This document shows, one piece after another, positions 15,792-26,441 of a stretch of DNA of 64,000 nucleotides. The DNA comes from Limnobacter litoralis. GTDB taxonomy: Bacteria; Pseudomonadota; Gammaproteobacteria; Burkholderiales; Burkholderiaceae_B. Position 1 is the first letter of the stretch. Every line of letters starts with the position of its first letter. The DNA is taken from contig NZ_BSOJ01000010.1 of the NCBI RefSeq assembly GCF_030160455.1, positions 1 through 64,000 on the forward strand. The letters are read 5' to 3'. The position numbers were made by a program, and so were the translations under genes. The notes beneath the pieces are model-generated. The model did not search any database and had not been told where the DNA came from. It worked only from the letters and a program-made list of their open reading frames with translations.

Positions 15792-15812
15792 CTACAAGCA
15801 ATACAGGTCACA

Positions 15813-17003
15813 TTAAGCGTATCGACGAATTCTCATCGACATGTCATGCAACCAGCGGTTGCCGCTTTCTTCGGCACGTTCGCACCACGCCTGCAACTGA
15901 ACCAGCATTTGCTCGCGAGTCAGGTTGGTCTTTTCCCAGATCTCGCGCAATTCGCGGCGCATTTCAACCAAGTGGCGAATCAGCGGAGATTGATTGCAAA
16001 GAGCCTCAAGCGAAGCGCTTTGCTCAGCGGTCAATTTGGACTCGTCAATCGACAACAGCTTTTTGGCGCGCACCAGAACACTGCGCTCTTCTGCGCTTTT
16101 GGCCTGCGCATACAGCTTGGCGGCCTCAGCACGGAAAGCCTTGCGCATGGAACTGGCGTATCGGGCCATCACATCATAACGGTGGTTGACCAATGCCTGA
16201 ACGCTGGCCAAGTCAAGAGCACCCTTGCCACGACGGAAAAACTTGGGCGCTTCCGCCACTTTTTTGACTTTCGCCAGACCCAACACGCTGAAAATCTGAA
16301 TGTACATCCAGCCGATGTCGAATTCGTACCATTTGGAACTAAGCTTCGCGGAAGTGGCATGTGTGTGGTGGTTGTTGTGCAGTTCTTCGCCACCGATCAG
16401 GATTCCCCAAGGTGCAATGTTCCGGCTTGCATCAGGACAATCGAAATTTCTGTAGCCCCAAAAGTGACCGATACCGTTGATTACCCCGGCCGCCAACACA
16501 GGAATCCACAGCATTTGAATGGCCCAGATAGACACGCCCGGAAAACCGAACAAAGCAAAACTTGTAAACAAAGTGATTGCACAGCCATGCCAAGCAAATC
16601 GCTCGTACAGATTGGTTTCAAGCCAGTCGTTGGGGCAACCGTGACCATACTTGCGGATGGTTTCGGCATTCTTGGATTCAGCTCGGTACAACTCTGCACC
16701 CTGCCAGAACACGGTTTTCAGGCCGCGGGTTTGTGGACTGTGTGGATCTTCAGGGGTTTCGCATTTGGCGTGGTGCTTGCGGTGAATGGCAGCCCATGCG
16801 CGCGTGCTCATGCCAGTGGTCAGCCACAACCAGGCGCGAAAAAAATGAGCCAGTGCGGGATGCACCTCCAGGGCGCGGTGCGCTTGCGCGCGATGCAAAT
16901 ACACGGTTACCGCCACGATCGTGATGTGTGTCACAACCAAGGTGTAAATGACCATTTCGGTGATTGACGCTCCGGTTAATCCGGATGTTAAAAATTCATA
17001 CAT
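15813..17003 (-). CDS. Membrane fatty acid (delta-9 acyl) desaturase
   Basis: A 396-residue di-iron membrane desaturase that introduces a double bond in acyl chains, adjusting membrane fluidity. The three histidine boxes are visible: HRAQAHRA at about 37-44, HRKHHA at about 74-79, and HNNHHTHATSAK at about 208-219. The arrangement matches the acyl-CoA/acyl-lipid delta-9 group. Hydrophobic segments lie near 15-35, 50-65, 140-160 and 165-185. After the third box there is a long soluble C-terminal tail. The gene stands alone, with its own terminator at 15762-15791 and a 150-bp upstream gap. A cold-inducible role is plausible but not shown here. Confidence 0.92.
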   Translation of the reverse strand: MYEFLTSGLTGASITEMVIYTLVVTHITIVAVTVYLHRAQAHRALEVHPALAHFFRAWLWLTTGMSTRAWAAIHRKHHAKCETPEDPHSPQTRGLKTVFWQGAELYRAESKNAETIRKYGHGCPNDWLETNLYERFAWHGCAITLFTSFALFGFPGVSIWAIQMLWIPVLAAGVINGIGHFWGYRNFDCPDASRNIAPWGILIGGEELHNNHHTHATSAKLSSKWYEFDIGWMYIQIFSVLGLAKVKKVAEAPKFFRRGKGALDLASVQALVNHRYDVMARYASSMRKAFRAEAAKLYAQAKSAEERSVLVRAKKLLSIDESKLTAEQSASLEALCNQSPLIRHLVEMRRELREIWEKTNLTREQMLVQLQAWCERAEESGNRWLHDMSMRIRRYA

Positions 17004-17154
17004 ATTCGATTCTCTTCTTGTGACACTCTAGTTCACGGCAGTCTTGCCTTGCTTCTGAAGATACCGCGATAAAAAATAAACAACTTGATCCTGATTAAAT
17101 CAGTTTCAGTGAACAAGTGTACTTCGAAACCTGATTTTTGTCTTGAATAATTGC

Positions 17155-18504
17155 TCAGGATTTCGAACGCTGTAGCACTGCGGCGAAAAATCCGTCGGAC
17201 TCTCCGTCCTCTGGCCACAACCGGAAGGTGTCCGCAGTCTGATCCGCGCTCGCCGGTCGGTCTGCCGGATTCAACACCTCAGTCCATCTGCGAAGCCTGA
17301 ACTCAGGATTGTTCGCCAAAAACCACTCAACAATCTCTTCGTTTTCCTGCTTCAACACGCTGCAGGTGATGTAAACCAGACGCCCGTCGGGTTTAACCAG
17401 TTGGCACGCGTGATGAAGAATGCTCTTTTGCTTTTCAACCAGCTCGGCAACCCCCTGCGGACCCTGGCGGAACTTCAGGTCAGGGTTGCGGCGCAAGGTG
17501 CCCATACCACTGCAAGGCACATCCACCACCACACGGTCCGCCTTGGAAAAGTACTTGTTCAGGCGCGGATCGGCCTCATCATTGATCACCATGGTGTAAA
17601 AGTTGCTCATGCCAGAACGCGCCGCCCTCGGCCTGAACTTTTGCAGACGCCTTTCAGAGGTGTCCAAGGCCACCACCCTTCCGGTGTTTTTCATGGCAGC
17701 AGCCACGGCCAATGTTTTACCACCTGCACCGGCGCAAAAATCAATCACGAGGTCGCCCCGCCGTGGAGCCACCAATTTACTGACCCACTGACTGCCGGCA
17801 TCCTGCACTTCAAACAAGCCTTCCTGAAACATCTCAGTGCGACCCACCACAGGCTTTCCAACGGCGCGCAATCCATCTTCCAGACCGGCAATCGGCAACA
17901 CCTCAATGCCCTGCGCCGCCAAACCTGCGACCACTTCCTGAGTACTGGCTTTCAGCGTGTTGACTCGCAAATCAAGTGGTGCTGCCGACAGCACGGCCTG
18001 GGCGAAGGACAAGGCACGATCGGGCCCGAACTCGGTTGTAATCTGTTCATACAGCCAGGCAGGCAAACAGGTTTTGGGTTCTTGAGAAAGATTGTCGACA
18101 GGCACATGAATAACCCGACTCAACCATTCATTGTCTTCAGAGCGCCCAGCAGACCAGATGGCCTCCGGTGCACCACTCCACAGCAAGGCCAACTTGGCCT
18201 GACGCATCACGGTCGGCCCACCTTCGCCAGACTGGGCCAGGTGGTTGATTCGGTAGCGGTAACGCAGCCAGCAATAAGCGGCCTCAGCCACAACGGGCCT
18301 GTCTCTGCCACCCAGTTCCGGATGGTCTTTGAAAAAGCGGGAAATCACGGCATCTGCCGGACCATCAAACAGGTTCAACAAATCGATCAGTTGGGCCACC
18401 AAACTGATGACGCCGTAGCGCGGCCCGGCGGCACCCCGGTTGACGCGCGCGCCGCCGGTTGACGGTCTTCTAAGCGGGCTTTTCTTTTTGGAAGATCCTG
18501 CCAT
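17155..18504 (-). CDS. rsmB: 16S rRNA (cytosine-C5) methyltransferase, RsmB/Sun type
   Basis: A SAM-dependent RNA m5C methyltransferase of the NOL1/NOP2/Sun family, 449 residues. Visible motifs are DFCAGAGGKTLAVAA (SAM site), DVPCSGMGTLRRNPDLKFR with the release cysteine, and YITCSVLKQENEEIV with the nucleophilic cysteine. An N-terminal NusB-like helical part is expected at about 25-140. The frame is open far upstream into purN, but ATG 18504 (MAGSSKKKSPLRRP) has AGGAC 7 bases before it and begins 11 bp after the purN stop. RsmB normally methylates C967; a sister specificity such as RsmF is possible. Confidence 0.85.
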   Translation of the reverse strand: MAGSSKKKSPLRRPSTGGARVNRGAAGPRYGVISLVAQLIDLLNLFDGPADAVISRFFKDHPELGGRDRPVVAEAAYCWLRYRYRINHLAQSGEGGPTVMRQAKLALLWSGAPEAIWSAGRSEDNEWLSRVIHVPVDNLSQEPKTCLPAWLYEQITTEFGPDRALSFAQAVLSAAPLDLRVNTLKASTQEVVAGLAAQGIEVLPIAGLEDGLRAVGKPVVGRTEMFQEGLFEVQDAGSQWVSKLVAPRRGDLVIDFCAGAGGKTLAVAAAMKNTGRVVALDTSERRLQKFRPRAARSGMSNFYTMVINDEADPRLNKYFSKADRVVVDVPCSGMGTLRRNPDLKFRQGPQGVAELVEKQKSILHHACQLVKPDGRLVYITCSVLKQENEEIVEWFLANNPEFRLRRWTEVLNPADRPASADQTADTFRLWPEDGESDGFFAAVLQRSKS

Positions 18505-18514
18505 TTTTATTGTC

Positions 18515-19156
18515 CTATTCGATGTCGTATGCCAGCGGTGCTGCAAGTGCACCATGCACCTGGCCATCCGTCTGTCTGATTGTTTGATGCAGCAATGCAG
18601 CAATTGCGCGCGGGTATATTTGATGCTCCAAAGCCAACACCCGAGCCGCAAGCGTCTCTGCGGTGTCACCCTCACGGACACGCACCACAGCCTGATCAAG
18701 AATGGGCCCATGGTCGAGCTCAGCCGTCACCAGGTGGACGGTTGCGCCGTGCACACGCACCCCAGCCTCCAGTGCCTGCTGATGGGTTTTGAGACCCGGA
18801 AAAGAGGGCAGCAGGGACGGATGAATATTGACCAGACGACCTTCAAAGGCCTTCACAAAAGCAGGGGTCAGTACGCGCATAAATCCGGCCAACACAACCA
18901 GATCTGGTGCGTGGGCGTCAATTCGCCGCTTCAACGCCTTGTCAAACTCATCGCGCGAGGCAAAAACGGTGTGATCCAGCACCTCGGTGTGCACACCCTG
19001 AGATTCAGCCAGTTTCAGCCCTTCGGCGCCAGGCCGGTTGCTGATGACTGCAGCTGTTTTGTAGGCACCCGTGTGTTTTGCGTAATCAAGAATGGCAGCC
19101 AGATTTGATCCCCGTCCGGAAATCAGGGCGACAATGGAAGGCAGAGATTTTTGCAT
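18515..19156 (-). CDS. purN: Phosphoribosylglycinamide formyltransferase
   Basis: Transfers a formyl group from 10-formyl-THF to GAR in purine biosynthesis. The 213-residue protein shows VALISGRGSNL at the start, VLAGFMRVLTP, and the catalytic region NIHPSLLPSFPGLKTHQQALEAG, with the conserved Asn, His and downstream Asp (ELDHGPIL). It is followed by rsmB on the same strand, and its start is 108 bp from the divergent ribF. Confidence 0.96.
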   Translation of the reverse strand: MQKSLPSIVALISGRGSNLAAILDYAKHTGAYKTAAVISNRPGAEGLKLAESQGVHTEVLDHTVFASRDEFDKALKRRIDAHAPDLVVLAGFMRVLTPAFVKAFEGRLVNIHPSLLPSFPGLKTHQQALEAGVRVHGATVHLVTAELDHGPILDQAVVRVREGDTAETLAARVLALEHQIYPRAIAALLHQTIRQTDGQVHGALAAPLAYDIE

Positions 19157-19264
19157 GGCGCGAGTTTATCACTGCAGCCGGAAAAAAGCCCTAATTTTCA
19201 GAGTTTCAGGGCTTATAATCATGGGTTGTTTTTTATTTCAGACAGGCAAGCCTTTCTACCCAGC

Positions 19265-20206
19265 ATGAAACTCGTTCGGCGCCCAAGCTCAATGACGCAA
19301 AGTCAGCCTACCGCACTGACCATCGGCAACTTCGATGGTGTGCATGCGGGTCACGCCGCCCTGTTTCGCGAGGTGGTCAGCGCGGCTGATCGCATGGGTC
19401 TCGTTCCCACCGTGGTCACCCTGAACCCTCACCCCAAAGAATTTTTTGACCCCACCTACCGGTTGCAGCGCATCACCACGTTTCGTGATCGCGTCGTGGC
19501 CATGAAAAATTGCGGCATCCGTCAGGTTGTGGTTTTGCCCTTCGACAAGGCCATGGCAAGCCTCCCGCCGGAGTCGTTCGTCAAGGATGTCCTCTGCCGG
19601 CAACTCAATGCACGTCAAATCTGGGTGGGTGACGACTTTCGGTTTGGTGCACGGCGTGCAGGCGACTATCACCTGCTGAAATCCCTCTCGCCGGCCATGG
19701 GCTTTCAAGTCAACGACCTGCCCGAGGTACAGATCAACCACCAAAGGGTCTCCAGCTCCCAAATCCGCGAGGCATTGAACAAGGGCGATGTCTCCACGGC
19801 TCAAGCGATGCTGGGGCACCCTCTGTGTTACTCAGGTCACATCATTCACGGTAAAAAACTGGGCCGCAAGCTGGGCTTTCCCACCATGAATCTCCGAATT
19901 CAAGGCCGGGCAAGTGCGCTCAGCGGCATTTTGGCTGTGTGGGTGCATGGTCTTGATGCAAACCCGTTACCGGCCGTGGCCAGCCTGGGTCTGCGGCCAA
20001 CGGTAGAAGATTCAAACCAGATCCTGCTTGAAACCTTCATTCCGGGTTGGACTGGCAATGCCTACGGCAAACGGGTCACGATCGAGGTGGCTCAACACTT
20101 GCGCCCGGAACTCAAATTCGACAGTCTTGATGCCATGGTCAATCGCATGCATCAAGACACCGCCACTGCGCTGAACATCTTAAAGACCGCGCCGTCTCAC
20201 CTTTAA
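19265..20206 (+). CDS. ribF: Bifunctional riboflavin kinase / FAD synthetase
   Basis: Converts riboflavin to FMN and then FAD. The N-terminal adenylyltransferase domain shows [12 protein letters not shown] and [12 protein letters not shown]. The C-terminal flavokinase domain shows [15 protein letters not shown] and the later [16 protein letters not shown] 19265 ([10 protein letters not shown]) matches the usual family start and gives 313 residues; the frame is open upstream to 19151. It begins the ribF-ileS-lspA-coaBC-dut cluster, with ileS 11 bases downstream. No FMN riboswitch is visible upstream. Confidence 0.95.
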   Translation: MKLVRRPSSMTQSQPTALTIGNFDGVHAGHAALFREVVSAADRMGLVPTVVTLNPHPKEFFDPTYRLQRITTFRDRVVAMKNCGIRQVVVLPFDKAMASLPPESFVKDVLCRQLNARQIWVGDDFRFGARRAGDYHLLKSLSPAMGFQVNDLPEVQINHQRVSSSQIREALNKGDVSTAQAMLGHPLCYSGHIIHGKKLGRKLGFPTMNLRIQGRASALSGILAVWVHGLDANPLPAVASLGLRPTVEDSNQILLETFIPGWTGNAYGKRVTIEVAQHLRPELKFDSLDAMVNRMHQDTATALNILKTAPSHL

Positions 20207-20217
20207 TACAGGCCACC

Positions 20218-23016
20218 ATGGATTACAAAGACACACTGAATCTACCCGACACCGAATTCCCAATGCGAGGCAACCTGCCAGCGCGAGAGCCACAGTGGGT
20301 GGAACAATGGGTTGCTCAAGACCTGTACAAGGCCATTCGCCAGTCCAAGGCGGGCAAGCCCCGATTCACCCTGCACGATGGCCCGCCTTACGCCAACGGC
20401 GACATTCACATCGGGCACGCCGTCAACAAAATCCTCAAAGACATCATCGTGAAATCCAAGTGCCTGTGCGGGTTCGATGCACGGTACACACCAGGCTGGG
20501 ATTGCCACGGCATGCCCATTGAAATCCAGATTGAGAAAACCCACGGCAAGGGACTTCCCACGCTGGTGGTCCAGGAAAAAAGCCGGGCCTACGCCACGGA
20601 ACAGATCGAACGCCAGAAAAAGGACTTTGTTCGCCTGGGCGTTTTAGGCGACTGGGACAATCCTTATAAAACCATGAATTTCCGAAACGAGGCCGACGAA
20701 CTGCGCGCTTTGGGCAAAATTCTGGACAAAGGCTACGTCTACCGCGGCTTGAAGCCTGTGAACTGGTGTTTCGATTGCGGTTCTGCACTGGCCGAAGCGG
20801 AAGTGGAATACCAGGACAAAGAAGACATTGCGGTCGATGTGGGCTTTTCATTCAACAAAGCTGACCTGCCTCGTCTTGCTGCCACATTCGGCATTGAAGA
20901 GAGCACACTGGGCGGCAAACCTGGCCAACTGGTCATCTGGACCACAACACCATGGACCCTGCCTGCCAACCAGGCCCTCAACGTCCACCCAGAGTTGGTG
21001 TACAGCCTGATCGACACAGGCGAGAAATACCTCTTGCTGGCGCAAGAACGCGTTGCCGCCTGTCTGGAAAGTTATGGCTTGACCGGCAAAGAAATCGCCA
21101 CCACCACTGGCCAACAGCTGGAGGGCCTTGCATTCCACCATCCGTTCTATGACCGCTTGTCCCCGGTGTATCTGGCGGAATACGTCAGCACCGATGCGGG
21201 TACAGGCATCGTACATTGTTCCCCGGCCTATGGTGTAGACGACTTCATCACCTGCAAACGCTATGGCATGGCAGACAGTGACATCTTGAATCCGGTAACC
21301 GGAAATGGAGTCTATGCAGACAGTCTCGCGTTTTTTGGTGGTCAGCACATCTGGAAGGCCAACCCGAAAATCGTGGAAAAGCTGATTGAAACGGGCGCTC
21401 TAATCAAGCAGCTCAAATTTGGGCACAGCTACATGCATTGCTGGCGCCACAAAACGCCGGTGATCTACAGGGCCACTTCACAATGGTTTGCGGGCATGGA
21501 CATCACGCCCAAAGACGGCGGGCCAAGCCTCCGGCAAAGCGCGCTGGCCGGTATTGAAGCCACCCAGTTTTTTCCGGCGTGGGGCAAGGCGCGCCTTCAG
21601 GCCATGATTGCCAACAGACCCGACTGGACGCTGTCTCGCCAACGCCAATGGGGCGTTCCCATGGCATTTCTGGTTCATCGCGAAACCGGCGAATTGCACC
21701 CCCGCACCGTAGAACTCATCGAAACCATTGCGCAACGCATCGAGCTGCAAGGCATTGAGGCCTGGCAAACCATGAGCGTGGAAGAACTCATCGGCGCAGA
21801 AGAGGCAAAAAACTACGTGAAAAACCCGGACACACTCGACGTCTGGTTCGATTCTGGCACCACCCATGAAACCGTACTGCGCGGTTCACACGCCGATGAC
21901 GGTCAATTTCCCGCCGACCTGTATCTTGAAGGTTCCGACCAGCACCGAGGCTGGTTCCACTCCTCACTGCTGACCAGCTGCATGCTCAACGGCGTCCCGC
22001 CGTACAAAGCCCTTCTGACCCATGGTTTTGTGGTCGATGGCAAGGGCCGCAAAATGAGCAAATCGGTGGGCAACGTCATTGCGCCACAGCAGGTGTCCGA
22101 CAAAATGGGCGCTGAAATTCTGCGGCTGTGGGTGGCCAGCACCGATTACTCGGGCGAGCTCACCATTTCCGACGAAATTCTGAAGCGCGTCGTTGAAAGC
22201 TACCGTCGCATTCGAAACACACTGCGATTCCTGTTGGCCAACATCTCCGACTTCGATTTGGAAGCCGATGGCGTACCTGTGTCTGAACTGCTTGAAATCG
22301 ACCAGCTGGCCTTGCATTTGACCAAGCAGCTTCAAGCTGAATGCGTTGAACACTTCAACCGATACGAGTTTCACCCCATCGTCAGCAAGCTGCAGAACTT
22401 CTGCTCGGAAGACCTTGGCGCCTTTTATCTCGATGTGTTGAAAGACCGTCTGTACACCAGCGCGGAACAATCAAAAGCCAGACGCAGTGCGCAAACCGCG
22501 CTGTATCACCTCACCCATGCACTAATCCGGCTGATGGCACCGATACTCAGCTTCACCGCTGAAGAAGCGTTTGCCACTCTGAAATCGGACTCGCCTTCCA
22601 TCTTCTGCGGTGAATTTCACACCATTCCAGCCACAGCAATCACACCGGAGATGGCTGAAAAATGGACAGCCCTGCGCGAGTTGCGGGGTCGCGTGGCCAA
22701 AGAACTGGAAACTTTGCGCAGTGAAGGAAAAATCGGATCGTCGTTGCAGGCTCAGGTCCACCTCGTTCTGCCGAAGCCCCTCTTCGAGGCCTGCAGCAGC
22801 CTTGGTGAAGACCTGAAATTCCTTCTGATCGTCTCCAATGTGTCACTCGCCCAAGGCCAGACAGAAGCCATTGAGGTGTCCACTGCAGAGGGAAGCAAGT
22901 GTGAACGTTGCTGGCATGTCCGCACCGACGTGGGCAGCAACACCAACCATCCGCAGCTCTGCGGACGATGTGTCAGCAACCTGTTTGAAGAAGGCGAGCC
23001 CCGTCACCATGTCTAA
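20218..23016 (+). CDS. ileS: Isoleucyl-tRNA synthetase
   Basis: Class I aminoacyl-tRNA synthetase, 932 residues. It has the HIGH motif in [16 protein letters not shown] (about 57-72), the KMSKS motif in [10 protein letters not shown], a CP1 editing domain between them, and a C-terminal zinc finger with CERCWHV and LCGRC pairs. The C-terminal zinc site is typical of eubacterial IleS. Its stop codon overlaps the lspA start (lspA ATG at 23009), suggesting translational coupling. Confidence 0.98.
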   Translation: MDYKDTLNLPDTEFPMRGNLPAREPQWVEQWVAQDLYKAIRQSKAGKPRFTLHDGPPYANGDIHIGHAVNKILKDIIVKSKCLCGFDARYTPGWDCHGMPIEIQIEKTHGKGLPTLVVQEKSRAYATEQIERQKKDFVRLGVLGDWDNPYKTMNFRNEADELRALGKILDKGYVYRGLKPVNWCFDCGSALAEAEVEYQDKEDIAVDVGFSFNKADLPRLAATFGIEESTLGGKPGQLVIWTTTPWTLPANQALNVHPELVYSLIDTGEKYLLLAQERVAACLESYGLTGKEIATTTGQQLEGLAFHHPFYDRLSPVYLAEYVSTDAGTGIVHCSPAYGVDDFITCKRYGMADSDILNPVTGNGVYADSLAFFGGQHIWKANPKIVEKLIETGALIKQLKFGHSYMHCWRHKTPVIYRATSQWFAGMDITPKDGGPSLRQSALAGIEATQFFPAWGKARLQAMIANRPDWTLSRQRQWGVPMAFLVHRETGELHPRTVELIETIAQRIELQGIEAWQTMSVEELIGAEEAKNYVKNPDTLDVWFDSGTTHETVLRGSHADDGQFPADLYLEGSDQHRGWFHSSLLTSCMLNGVPPYKALLTHGFVVDGKGRKMSKSVGNVIAPQQVSDKMGAEILRLWVASTDYSGELTISDEILKRVVESYRRIRNTLRFLLANISDFDLEADGVPVSELLEIDQLALHLTKQLQAECVEHFNRYEFHPIVSKLQNFCSEDLGAFYLDVLKDRLYTSAEQSKARRSAQTALYHLTHALIRLMAPILSFTAEEAFATLKSDSPSIFCGEFHTIPATAITPEMAEKWTALRELRGRVAKELETLRSEGKIGSSLQAQVHLVLPKPLFEACSSLGEDLKFLLIVSNVSLAQGQTEAIEVSTAEGSKCERCWHVRTDVGSNTNHPQLCGRCVSNLFEEGEPRHHV

Positions 23017-23488
23017 ACTGAAACAAATTGCCCCTTGGTTGGCCCTCTCTGTCATCTGGATATTGCTGGACCAAATCACCAAGCTGTGGGTGCAGGCCCG
23101 GCTCGACCTCGGCACAGTGGTCGAGGTCACCTCCTTCTTCAATCTGGTCCATGTTCGAAATCCAGGCGCGGCGTTCAGCTTTCTTGCAGCGCAACCCGGC
23201 TGGCAAAAGCTTTTCCTGTCCGGCGTGGCCGTGTTGGCCAGCGTCATTATTGTGTTCTTGATGACGCGTAGCACACAGCGTAAATTTGCCATGTTGTGCA
23301 TGGCAGGCATACTGGGTGGTGCGATCGGCAACCTGATCGATCGAAGCCTGTATGGCTCGGTAGTGGACTTCCTCGACTTCTATTGGGGCAATTACCATTG
23401 GCCAGCTTTTAATGTGGCTGACATTGCAATTTCGACAGGCGCCGTTGGCCTGATCATCGACGAATTGTTCAAAGGCAAATCCGCATGA
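23009..23488 (+). CDS. lspA: Prolipoprotein signal peptidase (signal peptidase II)
   Basis: An inner-membrane aspartyl protease that cleaves lipoprotein signal peptides after diacylglyceryl transfer, 159 residues. Four membrane segments are visible. The family motifs are [18 protein letters not shown], and VVDFLDFY followed by FNVADIAI, carrying the two catalytic aspartates. ATG 23009 lies within the last codons of ileS. The longer frame from 22838 lies inside ileS and is not used. Confidence 0.97.
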   Translation: MSKLKQIAPWLALSVIWILLDQITKLWVQARLDLGTVVEVTSFFNLVHVRNPGAAFSFLAAQPGWQKLFLSGVAVLASVIIVFLMTRSTQRKFAMLCMAGILGGAIGNLIDRSLYGSVVDFLDFYWGNYHWPAFNVADIAISTGAVGLIIDELFKGKSA

Positions 23489-24723
23489 CCCCAGCCGACA
23501 CCCTGCCCCGCTTTTCAAGCCTTCAAGGCAAACGTTGTGTACTGGGTGTCACGGGCGGAATCGCCGCCTACAAGGCAGCGGAACTGATACGGCTTTTAAT
23601 CAAACAGGAAGTGGATGTGCGGGTCGTCATGACTGAGGCCGCACGGGAATTCGTCACACCGCTGACTTTTCAGGCGCTGTCCGGCAACCCGGTGTCAGTG
23701 TCTCAATGGCCTACACACGACGACTCGCGAGGGATGCCACACATCGACCTCAGCAGACAGGCAGACTGCCTTTTGATCGCACCCTGCACGGCCAACAGCA
23801 TGGCCAAATACGCAAACGGGCTGGCCAACAATCTGCTGGACAACCTGGTGTTGGCACGAAATTGCCCGATTGCCATTGCACCGGCCATGAACGTGGAAAT
23901 GTGGAACAACCCGGCCACGCAAAGAAATTTACAGCAGCTCAAATCCGATGGTTTTGACATTTTTGGACCTGGAAACGGACAGCAAGCCTGCGGTGAAACG
24001 GGTGACGGCAGAATGCTGGAGCCCTGGCAGATCGTGACCGAGCTGGCGCGAATGTTCTCCCCGAAAGCGATGACCGGCCAAAAAGTATTAATCACGGCCG
24101 GACCTACATTTGAAGCCATAGATCCCGTTCGAGGCATAACCAATCGGTCCAGTGGAAAAATGGGCTACGCCATGGCGCAAGCCGCCTGGTTGTTGGGTGC
24201 TGAGGTCACCTTGGTGTCAGGACCAGTCAATCAGCCAGTGCCTTACGGGGTAAGGGCTGTACAGGTCGAAAGCGCCGTTTCAATGCACAACGCGGTCATG
24301 AACGAGATTGCAAACCAAACCCTGTTTGTGGGCGTGGCGGCAGTGGCCGACTTCGGGATCAGGGCCCCCTCTGAACACAAACAGAAAAAAACCGAGGGCA
24401 AAGCACCCGGACTGGATCTGGAATTCACGCTCAATCCGGACATCCTCGCCGATGTCGGTGAATTCGCGTCCAAAAGCACGTCGAAGTTGACCGTGGTGGG
24501 CTTTGCAGCAGAGACGCAAAACCTGGAAGATTATGCGCAAAGCAAACTGACGCGAAAAAAGGCACACTTCATTTTGGGCAATCTAGCCCAGGAAAGTCTT
24601 GGCAGCGACAACGTAAAGCTCACCCTTTATCAGCGTGACCACACGCCCTTACCCATTAAAATTCAACCCAAGCTGCAGGCTGCTCAGGCTGCCCTTCAGA
24701 TCATTGCGAACCACTTATCATGA
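23485..24723 (+). CDS. coaBC: Bifunctional phosphopantothenoylcysteine decarboxylase / synthase
   Basis: Two steps of coenzyme A synthesis: PPC synthetase (CoaB) and PPC decarboxylase (CoaC). The N-terminal flavoprotein part (about 15-190) shows [17 protein letters not shown] and the active region [11 protein letters not shown]. The C-terminal synthetase part starts near 195, with [28 protein letters not shown]. The length is 412 residues. The start overlaps the lspA stop by 4 bases, and the stop overlaps the dut start by 4 bases. Confidence 0.97.
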   Translation: MTPADTLPRFSSLQGKRCVLGVTGGIAAYKAAELIRLLIKQEVDVRVVMTEAAREFVTPLTFQALSGNPVSVSQWPTHDDSRGMPHIDLSRQADCLLIAPCTANSMAKYANGLANNLLDNLVLARNCPIAIAPAMNVEMWNNPATQRNLQQLKSDGFDIFGPGNGQQACGETGDGRMLEPWQIVTELARMFSPKAMTGQKVLITAGPTFEAIDPVRGITNRSSGKMGYAMAQAAWLLGAEVTLVSGPVNQPVPYGVRAVQVESAVSMHNAVMNEIANQTLFVGVAAVADFGIRAPSEHKQKKTEGKAPGLDLEFTLNPDILADVGEFASKSTSKLTVVGFAAETQNLEDYAQSKLTRKKAHFILGNLAQESLGSDNVKLTLYQRDHTPLPIKIQPKLQAAQAALQIIANHLS

Positions 24724-25172
24724 AAATTCCAGTCGAAGTTAAAATTCTCGATCAGCGCATGGCCACCCAGTTGCCAGAGTACGGCACCGCAGGCAGCGCG
24801 GGTCTCGATCTTCGGGCCTGTATTGACACCCCCATGACGCTAGAATCGGGTCAGGCGGAACTCATTCCAACCGGCATTTCAATCCACCTAGGAGATCCTG
24901 GATATTGTGCAACCATCCTGCCAAGGTCAGGTTTGGGCCACAAAAAAGGCTTGGTACTGGGCAATCTGGTGGGCTTGATCGATTCAGACTACCAAGGCCC
25001 CCTGATGGTGTCGCTTTGGAACCGAAGTAATCAACCCGTCACGGTCGAACCCATGGAGCGAATCGCCCAACTGGTCATTCTGCCTGTCGTTCAAGCGCAA
25101 TTCAGCGTAGTGGACGAGTTCAAACCCAGCCAGCGTGGCGAAGGTGGATTCGGGAGCACTGGAACCAAATAA
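24720..25172 (+). CDS. dut: dUTP diphosphatase
   Basis: Trimeric dUTPase of 150 residues that keeps uracil out of DNA and supplies dUMP. The five family motifs are visible: [43 protein letters not shown] and the C-terminal [10 protein letters not shown]. Overlap with coaBC suggests one transcript, the same order as in many proteobacteria (coaBC-dut). Confidence 0.98.
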   Translation: MKIPVEVKILDQRMATQLPEYGTAGSAGLDLRACIDTPMTLESGQAELIPTGISIHLGDPGYCATILPRSGLGHKKGLVLGNLVGLIDSDYQGPLMVSLWNRSNQPVTVEPMERIAQLVILPVVQAQFSVVDEFKPSQRGEGGFGSTGTK

Positions 25173-25216
25173 CTTTCAAATGTTACTCAGGTTCATTGTG
25201 GGTATTGGAAACAACA

Positions 25217-26380
25217 ATGAACCAGACGGCAGTGGGTTTCAAGCATCCGCTTAAAACGCTCAAATTGGGTTTGTCCGACCTGGCCGAAGCCCTTCCCTGC
25301 CAGGCATTGAACGCCTGCTGGCTCTTTGTCTGCCTGGTTTTGGCTGCATTTGCTGTCATTAACTGCAGTCAGATCAAGGGCTTGCGTAGCACCCAAGCCC
25401 GATTACAACTCACCCAAAACACCATCAACGATCTGGTTATTCAAAGCGCAAATCTTCGACTTCTTGAACCCACGATCAGCACCAATGAACGCATCTCAGC
25501 GGCAAGGCTGAAACAAGCCGGATATCAATCAGCCCACGAGCTTGCCTATCAAATTCAATCGCGACTTGCCATTTTGAACACCTTGCAAGCTGAACTGCCT
25601 GTCCAGCTTCCACTTCAGCGGCTGAATGACAGCATCAACAAGCTGATCCCCACCGACTATTCAAATTCTTCTGCAGACTCAAAACGAATCGAATCAAGCA
25701 TTGATCAATGGTTCAAAGCGTTGGCTCAGCTTAGTCAACAAGTGCAAGCCATTTCCAACGCACACACCCAGCGTTCCAACACACTGGAGCGCAATAATCT
25801 ACTGCTTGCAATAGCAGTGCTTGCATTCTCAGTTTCACTGGCAGCACTAAACATCTGGAAGCGTTCAAAAATGAGCAAGCGCTTCGAGTTTGAATTAAAG
25901 CTGTTAACCAACCAGGCTCGAACCGACCCGCTGACCGGGGTTCTGAATCGCAGGGGATGGCTGGAATACACTGGAAAATATCTCAAAAACTGCCAGAAAG
26001 AGGCTCGAAAACCAGCCAGTCTGGCCGTGTTGGACATCGATTACTTCAAACAGTACAACGACACCTTTGGCCATGAGGCCGGCGACGACCGGCTTCGCCA
26101 CTTTGCCGCCATATTGCGACAAAACTTCAGGCCAGGTGACCTGATCGCCAGAGTGGGGGGCGAGGAGTTTGCCGTTATGCTGATGAACTGCAATGTCGAA
26201 GAGTCTCGACGAATTGTGGATCGAATCCGCGAATCGGCCCTGTGCGACATTCCATTTTCAGCGGGTTTGACCAACATCGACAACCATGAATCCATCATCA
26301 AGGCCATGGCTGTTGCAGACCAGGCGCTGTATCAAGCCAAACACAGCGGTCGGAACTGCTCAAAGATTGCCTACCATTGA
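25217..26380 (+). CDS. Membrane-bound diguanylate cyclase (GGDEF domain)
   Basis: Predicted to make cyclic di-GMP from two GTP. The 387-residue protein has a membrane segment at about 32-50, a periplasmic sensor-like region at about 51-193, a second membrane segment at about 194-214, and a GGDEF domain from about 236. The active-site motif is GGEEF at 314-318. RPGD at 305-308 lies five residues before it, which is the RxxD inhibitory site for product feedback. ATG 25217 is chosen over an upstream TTG at 25196. The periplasmic region is not a domain I recognise. It is 44 bp downstream of dut and may be co-transcribed. Confidence 0.88.
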   Translation: MNQTAVGFKHPLKTLKLGLSDLAEALPCQALNACWLFVCLVLAAFAVINCSQIKGLRSTQARLQLTQNTINDLVIQSANLRLLEPTISTNERISAARLKQAGYQSAHELAYQIQSRLAILNTLQAELPVQLPLQRLNDSINKLIPTDYSNSSADSKRIESSIDQWFKALAQLSQQVQAISNAHTQRSNTLERNNLLLAIAVLAFSVSLAALNIWKRSKMSKRFEFELKLLTNQARTDPLTGVLNRRGWLEYTGKYLKNCQKEARKPASLAVLDIDYFKQYNDTFGHEAGDDRLRHFAAILRQNFRPGDLIARVGGEEFAVMLMNCNVEESRRIVDRIRESALCDIPFSAGLTNIDNHESIIKAMAVADQALYQAKHSGRNCSKIAYH

Positions 26381-26382
26381 AA

Positions 26383-26411
26383 ACGCCCCAAGGGTTAAAC
26401 CCAAGGGGCGT
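26383..26411. terminator. Palindrome between the cyclase gene and clpA
   Basis: ACGCCCC pairs with GGGGCGT around an inner GGGTT/AACCC, forming a strong stem in the gap between two convergent genes. There is no T-run, so it is a less typical terminator on either strand. Confidence 0.6.
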
Positions 26412-26441
26412 CAGTGAAGGCATTAAACCACCTTGTCTGGC

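Noticed and set aside
15678-16967. Long open frame (429 codons) on the plus strand
   Set aside because: It is antisense to the fatty acid desaturase, whose three His boxes prove the minus strand is coding; composition is a shadow of that gene.
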